From positions 47,278,200 to 47,342,199 of the forward strand of contig CM070517.1 of NCBI GenBank assembly GCA_036346375.1: a stretch of 64,000 nucleotides of DNA, given 5' to 3'. Numbering within the stretch: position 1 is the stretch's first letter; every line of letters begins with the position of its first letter. A program made the translations under genes and the position numbers. The notes beneath the pieces were generated by a model that was not told the origin of the DNA, did not search any database, and saw only the letters and a list, made by a program, of their open reading frames with translations. This document shows positions 1-10,900 of this stretch, one piece after another. This DNA comes from Guadua angustifolia (Eukaryota; Streptophyta; Magnoliopsida; Poales; Poaceae).

Positions 1-1336
1 TAATCAAGAATAGATGAATACCGGATATATGAAGATAAACTCTTTTCCCTTTATTGATTGTAGATTGATTATCTTGTATAATATATGCTATATTTTATAT
101 CCATAACCCTCATAAGTAGTTTCAAAATTTGTTCATAAAAAACAAGAGTTCGAATATATCTTAATAACTAAGACCAAGAGTCTAGTTATATTTCAACAGA
201 ATTGTCTAGTACATACGTTCCCTTTTATATGAAACACTGTACGGTTGACATGCATGTCGGTTGAACTAGAATCAAATTTCGTCTGAGTCCCGTTGGATCA
301 TTCGCGCGGTCGCGCTCAAACTATCATATGGCGCCATGCATGACAATGCACGTGTTTCCTTGGTTTCATCCGGTACAGTGCATGCACGTTTTAGTACATC
401 TGCTGCGAATGGGCAGATGTTGATGATGTGTTGATATTTCAGGATTTGTTGTTTCTGGTGTTATAACCAGGAAAGCCTTGCTGATATACCGGTACGGTAG
501 TCCGGTCTATAGCTAAATGAGTGAACATGCATCGCATCGTGTATCGCCTGCATTTGTTTTTGTTTTAACCTCGAAACTCAACTGCCTGGTTCGCTTGAAG
601 AAACGGCAAATTAAGCTGTTTAGTGCATGGAATGTGTCGTATGGATGCATGTTTCACGTCCTGACATGGACTTTGGCCAATCAGCGGCGCCTTTGGATGA
701 GCGAGGATTCTACTTCTGTTGCTGGGATGAGCAAAAATGATACTTGTCTAGCTCTATTTTGTACGTATGTTTTCATGGACGTTTTCATGGTTTACATTGT
801 ACCGTGGGCAAGGTTTAAAATCTTGGCCAAGATTACTTAGGATTTCAGCAAGGGCCGAGGTTTATCTTTTAAGGCTTTTAAAAATTCAAAAACAGAAACT
901 CTAAAAATCTGAAAATTGGAATGTCATAATTCTTATAAAATATGTACAAAATATTTTAACCTAAAAATTTTATGGGAGCACTATTAGCTTATTTATAACT
1001 CAGAAAAAAAGTTTCAAAAATATTACTGATCAATGTGCCCAAGAAAGCTCGCAACAGTTCGCAGTTGTGCAGGTTTGGTATTCTTGCCATGGCTGCTGCC
1101 GATGGAGTCTCCCATGCCGAAGCGAACTGAGGCGAAACATGATTAATACGTACGTTGAATCAACTTTTAAGCTAAATTGATTATTTCGTATGAAAATTTT
1201 AAAGAGTTAGAATAAACATCATGGTAGAAAATAAATGCCAGGAGAGAAGTATACCGAGGAACACGTCTTCTTTATCGTAGGTCGTAGCGTCTCATTTGAT
1301 CTCCTCCAATTAATACCGAGGATCGATGCAACCTAC
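1..1336. other. Gene-poor AT-rich flank
   Basis: No gene is supported here. An open frame of 107 codons at 517-840 (+) has no recognisable domain, no plausible splice context and a composition like that of its surroundings. The rest is AT-rich intergenic sequence. Confidence 0.5.
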
Positions 1337-1339
1337 TTA

Positions 1340-2400
1340 GGGTGCGTTTGGTTTCTTTGTCTGCAGGAGTGAGCAGAATGGGATGGTACAGGATAGATAG
1401 GATGGTTCTGGATGGGAGGGTACAGGGAGGATGTTTGGTTGCTTGAATGGGATGGTACAAGATTTTGTTTGGTTGTTTGAATGAGATGATCCTAGATGGT
1501 TCGAGATGCTGTTTGGTTTGAAGAATGAGGTTGGTATGTAACACTTGTAGCAAATAAACAAGTTGGCTGCGATTCTTCACTTGCATATGCCTAGTGTATT
1601 TATCGGGTATTCTCGGGTATTCTTGTAACAAAAATTTTTGTCTATGGCGCATCATGATGACCCAACATACAGCATACTAATATACTACTCACCTTGCAAA
1701 TTTGGCACATCATGACGAGCACCTCCTCGCACGCCTCCGTGCTCATGTACTTCCCCATCCTCTCCGTCACATCCTCCAGGCTGCACACCTCCCTCAGGGA
1801 CTCCCTTAACGCGGCCGCCATAGCCGGCGTCATTGCATTCCTCCTCTCGCGCGATCCCCATCAGCTGTCGCGCTTGCCAGAGGTGTGAGTGGCAGCGGCA
1901 GCCATGCAGCAGTGGCAGCCGCAGCGGAAGGTCGCGAGTAGGAGGCGAGCCATGGCGAGGCGGAGGCGAAGGTCGGAGTCTTGGCCTTCATGGTTGGACT
2001 TCAGGCGTCGGTGAGCCTTGTTGGTCGAGCTTCGAGCGTGGCGGCGGTGAGGGAGTGGGGTCGCGGTGCCGTGATCGGCCTCTGGCGGAGGGGCGTCGGG
2101 GTGGGGGGCTGGCGGGTTTTAGTGGCGTGAGGTGGCGGGGCAGCGACTCCGTGCGGTTCGGCGAATTTGGGCGAACGGAGTTGGAGACGAGACGAGGAGC
2201 CGAGGCGAGGCGAGACTCGAGCGCATTCGGGACCGGCGGTTCGGCGAATTTAAGCGAACAGGTTGATCTGAATATTAGGGAATATTTTAAGTATCGTATC
2301 TCTTCATCCTAGATGAGATAGTTCTATACACTCAATCAAACATATGTATCAATAATTATCCTGTATCATCTCATTCCGTTCACTCGAACCAAACGCACCC
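1340..2400. mobile_element. PIF/Harbinger (Tourist)-like non-autonomous element
   Basis: Both ends carry the terminal inverted repeat GGGTGCGTTTGGTT. The match continues imperfectly for about 45 bp (GGAGTGAGCAGAATGGGATG at the left; GAGTGAACGGAATGAGATGA on the complement of the right end). TTA precedes the left end, the usual Harbinger target; the right flank reads TTC, so the duplication is imperfect. The interior has repeated GGGATGGTACA motifs near the left end and a very GC-rich block at about 1650-2240. No transposase is visible. The size of about 1.06 kb is large for a MITE and the GC-rich core looks foreign to the ends. Confidence 0.6.
1693..1833 (-). pseudogene. Captured exon-like fragment, unknown gene
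   Basis: A 47-codon open segment starts with ATG at 1833 and ends at a consensus splice donor (AAG then GTGAGT) just below 1693. The peptide begins MTPAMAAALRESLREVCSLE and contains CEEVLVMMCQICK. It therefore looks like a genuine first coding exon, preceded on the minus strand by a GC-rich leader. I do not recognise the protein. It lies wholly inside the Harbinger-like element and no continuing exon was found below 1340. The simplest reading is a captured first exon. A live gene whose intron contains the element end is less likely. Confidence 0.4.
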
Positions 2401-3563
2401 TTCTTTTACTCGACCACTAAGGTCATCTTGATCTGAGCTGCTACGCAGGGGAGCCAAGGTATTGGCAAGGACATATTGTGACATCCCGACCCACCTAAGA
2501 TTAGGCCCAATTGTAGCCCATGAGGGCGTATGTGAGGATTAGTCCCACTTTGCTAGTTCGGGTCGAAGGGACACCAACGTATAAACCCGATGTGTTCAAA
2601 GTTTGGGCTAGAACCGCTTTGGACACTAGAGCGTTACACATATTGAGGTGCCAAGGATATGGACTACTGAGCGCTAAGCTTTGTTTTATGTGTTCTATTA
2701 TCATACGGGCCCCACGTTACTATTAGCAGTCACAAACAGCGTGACTGACCGGAGAGAGTGTAATGTACTTATGAAATTCTATGATATAATGAAAGCATTT
2801 TTTACGTTTGATTTTCATATATCCAATTTAAATATTTAAAAAGATATTGGTAGTTAAAGTTTCAAAAGTTTGATTATACATATGCCTAAAACGATAACTA
2901 TTCGTGATCGGAGGGAGTAACCGTCCAAAAATATAAGACGCATTTTGATTGTACACAAGAATTAAGGTTGTGTTGAAATTGAGAAAGGTATGAGAAAAAA
3001 TGACTTAGATATCCCTATTTAATTGTCTTAGAAAATGAGAGATATACTTTGTGTAGTTGGTAATGAATAAACGAATATGGTTGAGAGAGAATAAATAGGA
3101 GTATAGAAGGAAAAACCTTATTAAATCTACAAACAAGCCTTATATTTATGAACAAAATTATTAAAAAAATAAGTCTTATTAACTTGGACCGAGGGAGTAA
3201 TAATCAAACCTGTGTTTTAAAAATCGTGTCAATATTTAAACCAATAGCCAGGGTTAATAAAATTAAAATTTTGATTTTCAAACAATTTGTGATTTTTGAA
3301 AATCGGAAAAATCAAGCGAAAATAAGTAGAAATTGAAGAAGTTTGAATTTGAAAATTTTGAACTTGACAATCAAACAACGGCGAAAAAACGAAAATCGAA
3401 CAATTTTACCAATTTTTGACGATTTTTGATCGGTTTTCTTCGATTTTTCATTTATTTTTAAAAGTGAACAGAGAGTATCATTTTTTTCTATGTACAAAGA
3501 ATAAATACATCTTATAAGCTTGAACGGAGAAAGTTGTTGGGAATTGAACCACCAACTAAGTGG
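2401..3563. other. Gene-free stretch with Stowaway-like remnant
   Basis: No coding potential is supported. At about 2905-3198 there are Stowaway-type end sequences: CGGAGGGAGTA at 2906-2916, CCGTCCAAAAATATAAGACG just after it, and GGACCGAGGGAGTAA at about 3186-3200. They suggest one or two decayed Tc1/mariner-type MITEs. A further decayed end (CTTGAACGGAGAAAG) lies near 3520, just before retrotransposon A. The block at 2466-2730, starting TGTGACATCCCGACCC, resembles an LTR terminus common in grasses, but no second border was found. Confidence 0.35.
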
Positions 3564-3568
3564 GATAG
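3564..3568. repeat. Target-site duplication of element A, left
   Basis: GATAG directly precedes the 5' LTR and recurs at 15091-15095 directly after the 3' LTR. A perfect 5-bp duplication shows that the element inserted as one unit and that these are its true borders. Confidence 0.93.
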
Positions 3569-6139
3569 TGAAAGTGCATTTAGGCACTTATGTTATTGAA
3601 AGTGCATTTAGGCACTTATGTTATTTTGGTGATTAATGACAAACGCATATAATGACAATCTATGTAATTGAGTAAATGCTTAACTTAATGCTTAACAAAT
3701 GACAAACCTCTAATATGATTATATTACTATGAGACTAACATGTTTATTGCTAAGTTGAGTATTAGTCTCATCTGTTTTGAGGAAAATCAAGTGGAATGAT
3801 TAAGCAAAGATAAGGTATGCAATTTTGGTATCTCTTCTATATTTGTTATTGCATTCCTTTTGTGCAAATGCATAGTGAACTCCAAGTAGCATGTTGATTA
3901 TATATATGCACATTGGTTCATGTCATACTTATTTGTGCATATATATTCATTTGAGTTCATTATGTGCTTTGTTTTTAGTATGCATATATTAACTAGAGTT
4001 AAACTTCGCATTGCTATAGATTGTCTTGGTGCATGCATGTTTTAGTTGTGTATCTTCTCATGCACCTCTCCTTAGTGAAGTTTAATCTAGAGTTGGATCA
4101 CATATTTACTCTTGTTTCAAATATTATTTGCACATGTACAATTCGTGTATATTCTATCATGTGCTTCATTTAAGTAAAGAATGTGATCCTTGCCATGATT
4201 TAATTGATTCATCATATCGGCAATTATCTCTCTAGTGCATATAGATCAATTACATATTCATCATGATGCACTTAGTAGAGAACATTTCTTATGTCAAGTG
4301 TTTCCATTTATATTGTGCTTTTTTATATGAAACACTTGTGCTAATCAACTGCTCACAAATATCAATTTCTTCATATCTATTGAGCTTTTGGGACTAATGC
4401 TTTTCATGAGTGGTTTGGAAAGAATTAGGTCCGTGTGTGTATGATGACCAAGGTATCGTGGAGGATGATCGTTAAGCAGAGGTCAACAAGGCGGCGGTAT
4501 CACCAAGAGTTGAGGACTAAGTCAAGATCGACTTGGCGTGGAGATCGTCGGAGAGGATGATCAAGTCAAGGTTGATAGGGACGAGAGTCTCATGAGGTGA
4601 ATCGAGTCAAGTTGGACAAAGCGAAGATGTCATCAATTATATGGTGAAGGTCTTCATGCACATTGCATCGACGGAGAAGGCGGCATGCGGATTGAATGTA
4701 AGACTTAGATTTCTCGTTTTAATTTGAGTCCGAGGATTGCCGTACTATTAAGAGGATCTGACGTCGAATGACTTTTAGATGTGTCAAGTGCTCAAATGAT
4801 CCATCCTTATGAAACTTAGAGAGAGAGTGGAGTTGGTGGTGCTGGAAAGTGAGAATTGTAGGTCTCTTTTGGATTCTTTGTGAAATCTGGATTTATCCTT
4901 TGAGATTTGGGTAGTGAGACCTTGTTAGTTGTGTAGCCCTTGTTCTTAGCTTTCAATAGAGTCCAAAATCACTTAAATCGGTCAGGAGTCAAAAGTTATG
5001 CTTTCGTTTTAAATCAATTTGCTTTCAGTTCTACTTGGACTATCCGAAGTCTTTGTTGGATGTCGAAGTGAGTTCGGACTATCAGAACATATTTTCGGAT
5101 ATTCGAGCTGGGTTTCTCTGTTAGCCATGTCTAATGGGTTGAACTATCGAACTTGAGCTCGGACTATCCGGCCGAGTCGAGCGTTGAGCAAAAGCGGCTA
5201 GTTTTTGGAGCCTCTATTTAAACCCCCATCCATCCCCATTTGTGAAATTTGCAACCTTGGTGATTAGAGGTGCCATACCCTTGTTCTTGAGCCCCAATAC
5301 ACCCTCTACCCTTAGATCTAAGTGATCCCTTTTGTGTGAAGGGTTGGGAAGAGTGTGAGGTGAGGTGTTAGGATTGAGTTGGATTTGAGTTTGAGCACTT
5401 GATTTCATCTCCAAGCTTGTTCTTCGTGAGCATTTGTTACTCTTGGAGGTTGAGGACTCCTAGGCGGCTAGGAGGTCGCCTCTGAGCCACCGAAGCTTTG
5501 TGTGGTTGGCCGTGGGAGTTTGTGAAGGTTGGATTCCGCCTCATGAGAAGGAATCAAGAAGTGGCCAAGCAAGTGCAAGGTGCAACAAGGCTGACTAGCG
5601 GGTTGAAAGAGACCCCGTGTCTTGTGTGGCCAAGCCATGAAGTGCAAGTGTAACACAGGGAGGAAAAGGGTTGAAAGAGACCCGGCTCAAGTGTGACCGA
5701 GCCGCCTCAGCGGAGCGTGGGATCCTCAGGATCCGAACTTGGTGAAAAATCATCGTCTCCAAGTTTGCTTCTTACTCTTGCTTTAGTATTTGATTTTGAA
5801 TCTTGAAATTGCCCGATCTACCTTTCTAGTGAGTTTTTCGGCTAGATATTCATTTGCCTCAAGTATTCTAGGCTAACTACTTTAATTTGGTGTATTTAAT
5901 ATCCTCAAATAGCCTAGATTTAGATTTCTTGTTGTGTGCTCTGGAGCATTGGAATATCCGAATAGATTTTGGATTATCGAATCGTTTGGAATATCCGAAT
6001 ACAACCTCGGACTATCCGAACTATTGAGACGATCAGGAGTATTATTCGGACACTCAGAAGGTTCGTATTCGCTACGATTTAGTTTAAATTTATAATTCGC
6101 CTATTCACCCCCCTCTAGGCGACATCCCCTGTCCTTTCA
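3569..6139 (+). repeat. 5' LTR of element A
   Basis: The repeat is 2571 bp, starts TGAAAGTGCATTTAGGC and ends CCCCTGTCCTTTCA. Its first 28 bp are tandemly duplicated (3569-3596 and 3597-3624). The U3 contains a run of long hairpins (3729-4338). A TATA-like TATTTAAA lies at 5215-5222. A stem-loop at 5455-5477 follows a GTTACTCTTGGAGGTTG motif also found in element B. It differs from the 3' LTR by many small deletions, mainly inside CGGACTATCCG-type motifs. Confidence 0.93.
5215..5222 (+). promoter_or_regulatory. TATA-like box of LTR A (5' copy)
   Basis: TATTTAAA follows GGAGCCTC and precedes a C-rich stretch, the usual setting of the LTR core promoter. The same sequence is at 14155-14162 in the 3' LTR, and element B has TATAAATA in the equivalent place after the shared GGCTAGTTTT. 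Confidence 0.5.
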
Positions 6140-6141
6140 AT

Positions 6142-6153
6142 TGGTATCAGAGC
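6142..6153 (+). other. Primer-binding site of element A (tRNA-iMet)
   Basis: TGGTATCAGAGC lies 2 nt after the end of the 5' LTR. It is the standard complement of the 3' end of plant initiator tRNA-Met used by copia elements. Confidence 0.9.
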
Positions 6154-6197
6154 TAGGGCTCTCATTTTATTAGACTTAACCGTCTAGAGAGTTAAAA

Positions 6198-7934
6198 ATG
6201 TCGACTAGAGGAGTAGAGCACTCAAATGATCTACTTGTATTAAATGGCTCAAATTATGCTTTATGGAAATCTCTTATGACTATTCATTTTAAATCCATGA
6301 GCCCCCAAATATGGTGGATTGTAGATGTTGGCTTTTAGTCTCCATTGAGCAAGTTGATCCAAGCGAAGGAGGCAGAAATGCCTACATCTCGACAGCTCAA
6401 GCTACTAACATATTATTTTGGGTTGTGGCGATGAAATTTTGATAGCATATCACGAACTCAAGAGCTCATGAGATGTGGATAAAGCTTCAAGATCTATTTG
6501 AATCATTCACGTCTTCAAATGAGGAGTGCATTAAGGAAGAGGCGTCGGGAGATGAAACCTCAAGCTCCACCTCAAGTTCAAGTGAGGAAGAACCAGACAT
6601 CTCCATCAACCTCAACCTCGCCTCAAGCGAAGATGAAGATTCACTCTCTTCTCGAATCCGTTGCTTCATGGCGAAAGGTAAGAATGAGGTAAGTGATGAT
6701 GATGATGATGAGCTTTCTTGTGAAGAATTTTTAAATATGTTAAAGGAGCTCAATGAATGTCTTGGGAAGGAGAAAAAAAATATAAAATTTTGAAGCTTGA
6801 ACATGAATCACTTCAAAATAATTATAATATGCTTCAAGAAGATCATGAATCCCTCCTCCTCAAAGAAATTCATAAGCCTAAGGTGGATATAGGAATCACA
6901 TGTAATTTAATTGATGAAATGCCATGCTTAAATGTCAACTCTAATATTTCATCAAAAATTGACATGTCCACCTCTTGTGAAGATTTAATTGATACATCTT
7001 GTTGCTCTAATGAAATTTCTTCTAGTTCCTCTATGTCTTTGGATGCTAATCTTGTAGAGGAAAATAAAGAGCTCAAGACCCAAGTCATTAGATTGGAAAA
7101 TGACTTGAAGAAATGCGTAAAGGAAAAGTCATCCTCGGCGAGATCTTGAGCAAGCCAAAGGCGCCTCAAGATAGCGAGGACTCGACTTCTAACTCCAAGA
7201 GGAGAAGAGCAAGAAGAAGCACGATACAAGAATGAATACAATTGTGTGCTTAGCTTGCAACAAGAAGAACCACTTAAGCCTCCGTGTGCCCTAATAAAGT
7301 GGACATCAAGCCACAACCATCAACAATGAGGCAAACCGACAAAGAGCAAGTCAAGAAAAGAGGCGTTCAAAGCATACTTGCTACAATTGTCGGGAAAAGG
7401 GGCATATCGGTGAGATTGTCCCAAAGGTATAATCCTAAGCCTACTCATCATTTCAATGATTACTTGCTTAGGAAGGACAAAAATGGCAATGTGTTTGCCA
7501 AATTTGTCGACTCTTCTAAGTCTATGCATAATAGTGATAATCATGTGCTTAGAAGAAATAAATCTAGAAATGTGTTTGCTCAAAATGCTAGATTTCCTAA
7601 GACCAAGAAAAATCATGTTGATCATGTGCTTAGGAAAAATAACAATAGCAAACCATTTGCTAGATATGCTAGACCCTCTAAGCCAATGCATAATTTCAAT
7701 TATCATATGCTTAGAAGAGATCAAACTAGAAATAATTTTGCAAAGTATTATTGTCCTCCTAAGCCTTGTTATAAAAATGCCAATCAATTGCCTAGGAGAA
7801 ATAATTATTGCAAACCTATTCCTAGTCATGTTAGTCAATTCAATAATATCCAAATTAGGGCTATTTGGGTTCCTAAATCTATTGTGACTAACATTGTCGG
7901 ACCCAACAAGGATTGGGTACCAAAAATCGCCTAA
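6198..7934 (+). pseudogene. gag: Broken gag of element A
   Basis: The reading starts at ATG 6198 (MSTRGVEHSNDLLVLNGSNY), the typical copia Gag N-terminus. TAG at 6336-6338 stops it after 46 codons. Later frames continue the same protein in pieces: a Ser/Asp/Glu-rich segment (6473-6793), a Leu/Lys-rich coiled-coil-like segment (6757-7149) and a basic tail (7284-7934) ending in VGPNKDWVPKIA, each separated by a frameshift. The first zinc knuckle keeps C-x2-C-x4-H but loses its last Cys to a shift near 7280. The second (CYNCREKGH) also lacks its final Cys. The intact homologue is in element B at 50494-52143. At least one stop and three frameshifts rule out a full Gag. Confidence 0.85.
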
Positions 7935-10900
7935 AAAGACTTTTTAGGTAATGTGAGATGGATTGGACGGTTGACTTCTTCAAAAAGGGGAAGAGGACTT
8001 AATCATTTGCAAAATGGAGCCAAGCATGAGGATGATCACTTCAATTTTGAGCCAATGCCATCTCGGGTAACAAGTATTTAAATTGAGTCTTATAGCTTAT
8101 AGCCTTGTGTAGGTTATATTGCATTATTCATGAAAATCAATTTAGATTGCTTGTTATATGCTTGCTCATGCTTATTAGTTGTTTTGATTGCAATCTTGAG
8201 CAAGTTTGGGATAGTGGCACATTTAGGGGGAGTGTTAATTCATATTCATGTGTATCACATCCCTACGTATGCCCATATTTATATAAGTGCTAATATATAT
8301 CTTCAAAATCAAGCATTTAGCCAAAAGTCAAAATTTTGTATACTATTAGTATTCTTGTGAAAAACTAATTGCAAAATGTATACAAATGTATTTGAAATGT
8401 TTTTCAAAGGTTTTGGCTTTACAAAATCTATTTTGAAAAGAAAATGAGTTTCATGCCCCAAAATCTAGATAGTAGTATTTTGTTTTGGATTTAAACTTAT
8501 AATTTTCATAGAATTAAATGTAAAATGATTTTGAAAGTAATTCCAAAATGAAAAACTTAGAGTTGGTCATTCTTAATAATTCTTGTGTTCAAAAGATTTT
8601 CAAAAGACCAACCTAGCAAAAGTTATTTAATTTTGAAACTCACCGAAAAACCATAATTGACCCATAATGGTCACATCTTAGCACATTGTGAGTTTCACCC
8701 CTTGGACCGGATTCTTTGCAATATCTTGGTTCAAAATGGTATTTTAAACTCATACATACCAATTCCAATCAAATATCTTCTCATTTGCTTCATTTGATAC
8801 TTTTTGGATTAATGTTGAAACCATATGCATGCATATCGTTCATATGAGCCGTTTTGGTCAAAAAGTCAAAAATGTATTCAAAAAGGCCAATATTTGTGAA
8901 AATCTTTATAAAAGTTCTCAAATATGTATTTCAAATGTTTTACAATGCTTTCGGAGTAAAAATTTCTATTTTGGAAACAAAATAGCAAATTTGGCCTCAA
9001 ATGGATCTTATAGGATCTTGTTTTTGGATTAAATGAAATATTTTCATATATTAAAATATATTGAGTTTTTGAAAAAGTGGTCAATACAAAACTCGTAGGG
9101 TTGGTCATTTCAAGCATTTCTTTAGTTCAATGTTTTTTCAAACGACCAACCGTTCAAAAGTTATAGCTATTTGAATTTGGCCAAAATTCTTCATTTGACC
9201 CAAAATGACCCATTCTTACATATTGTGGGTTTTGATATTTGAGATGGATTTCTTTGTGCTTCTTGGCTTGAAATAGTATTTCTAACTCATATAAAGCTAT
9301 GAAAGTTCAAATCTCCGTAAAATTCAAATCGGATTGCATTTTGAGTTTTCGGTGCAAATTGAACTTCTATTTTTGCCTACAACGCGCATTCTGCCATATC
9401 TTTTGAAAGAAAATTTCTTTTGAGGAAATTCTTTTTTAGAAACCTTCTAAATAGTTCAAAGTTCATTTCTGGAAATTTTCAAATCATTTTGACTTTATTT
9501 GAGAAAGTTTTGACTTTTTTTCTCTTTGAGTAAAATTCATACCTACAAAGCAAAATTTGGCATATCTTTTGATTGGAGACTCCTTTTTGGAAAATTCTTC
9601 TTGGAAAAGTTTCTTATGAGTCTAAAGGATGTTTCTGCACAATTTCAAATAATTTCAACTTAATTTGCAAAAGTTATGGCTTTTTCTCTCTTTGATCAAA
9701 TGATGAAAATTCAGACTTTTGCATGGTTTTGAGCTGATTTGTGATTTTTGTATCTCCAAATTAAATCATAATTTGAGGGTACCACCTTTGTAAGAATTGA
9801 TCCTCAATAGTTGGTCTACTATGCTAAATTTTATCATATTTTTTAGACCTCATTTGAGCAGTTTTTCAGCCATCTTTTAAAGCCTAAATGAAATGTCAAA
9901 ATCTGAAAATCTGAAATCTAGTTCATTGAATATTTGTGGTTTTCATATCTTTAAATTGGTTTCAAGGTGGAAGAATCTCTCAAAACAAAACTTGAGCATA
10001 TTTAAATATATTAGCTCCATGATATATCTTATAATCCGTTTGGAGCTTGTTTAATCAAGTTTTGTATGTTTGAAAGAGGATCTCCTTTTGGTTATGGCAT
10101 TGTATTAAATTGATCTTTAATTGACATATAGTGTTGAAAAACCTTCTCTTGCATATGGAGTTCATATCTGAATACTTTCAAATTTATTTGAACTCATTTG
10201 CAAAAATGTTGACTTCTTTTGACTTTGTGTCAAAATCAAACCTCCAATACTCCTAATGGCCTAATTTTTGAATGGAGGGTGATATTTGAGAAATTCTTTT
10301 TGGAGAAGTCTCTTGTATGTCCATGGACTATTGTTGCAAAATCTTATGGCTATTGGACTTCATTTGATCAAGATTTGACCCAATTTCAAAATGCTCAGTT
10401 GGAGCTCGGATAGTCCAGAAAATGCATTGGACGGTCAAATATTCGGATACTCAGAAGATTTATTGGACATTCGAATGGAAATTTTCTAGTTCAACAGAGA
10501 GAGGTCTACTCGGACATTCGAGGTAAAGCTCGGACATTCAAGGTTTAGGTTGATTGTGGGAAACATTTTGTGATTGTTGTTTCTTCAAATGGGTTCATAA
10601 TCGGAGGAAAGTCTTATGACATGTTTTGATCCTCTATAGTTGGAATTCATTTTCTAATTTTTTCAGAATTTATGAACCTTGTTTGAACCTTCTTTCAGCT
10701 CTGTCAAAAGGCTTAAATGGAATGTCAAAACTGAATTTTTCAACACATTGCAATTTGGAAATCTTGCCTACCTTTAAGATGATTTGAGTATTTCCTTGTG
10801 ATGAAAACTAAGATAACTCAATTTATTGCTCAATGATTCATCTAAAATTATTTGGGAGCTCATTTGCTGTGGTTTTCATCATCAGGACCATTTCAAAGCG

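Noticed and set aside
517..840. 107-codon open frame on the plus strand
   Set aside because: No domain, no splice signals and no codon signature; length is within chance for this composition.
2466..2730. Possible solo LTR starting TGTGACATCCCGACCC
   Set aside because: No matching end or target duplication could be found.
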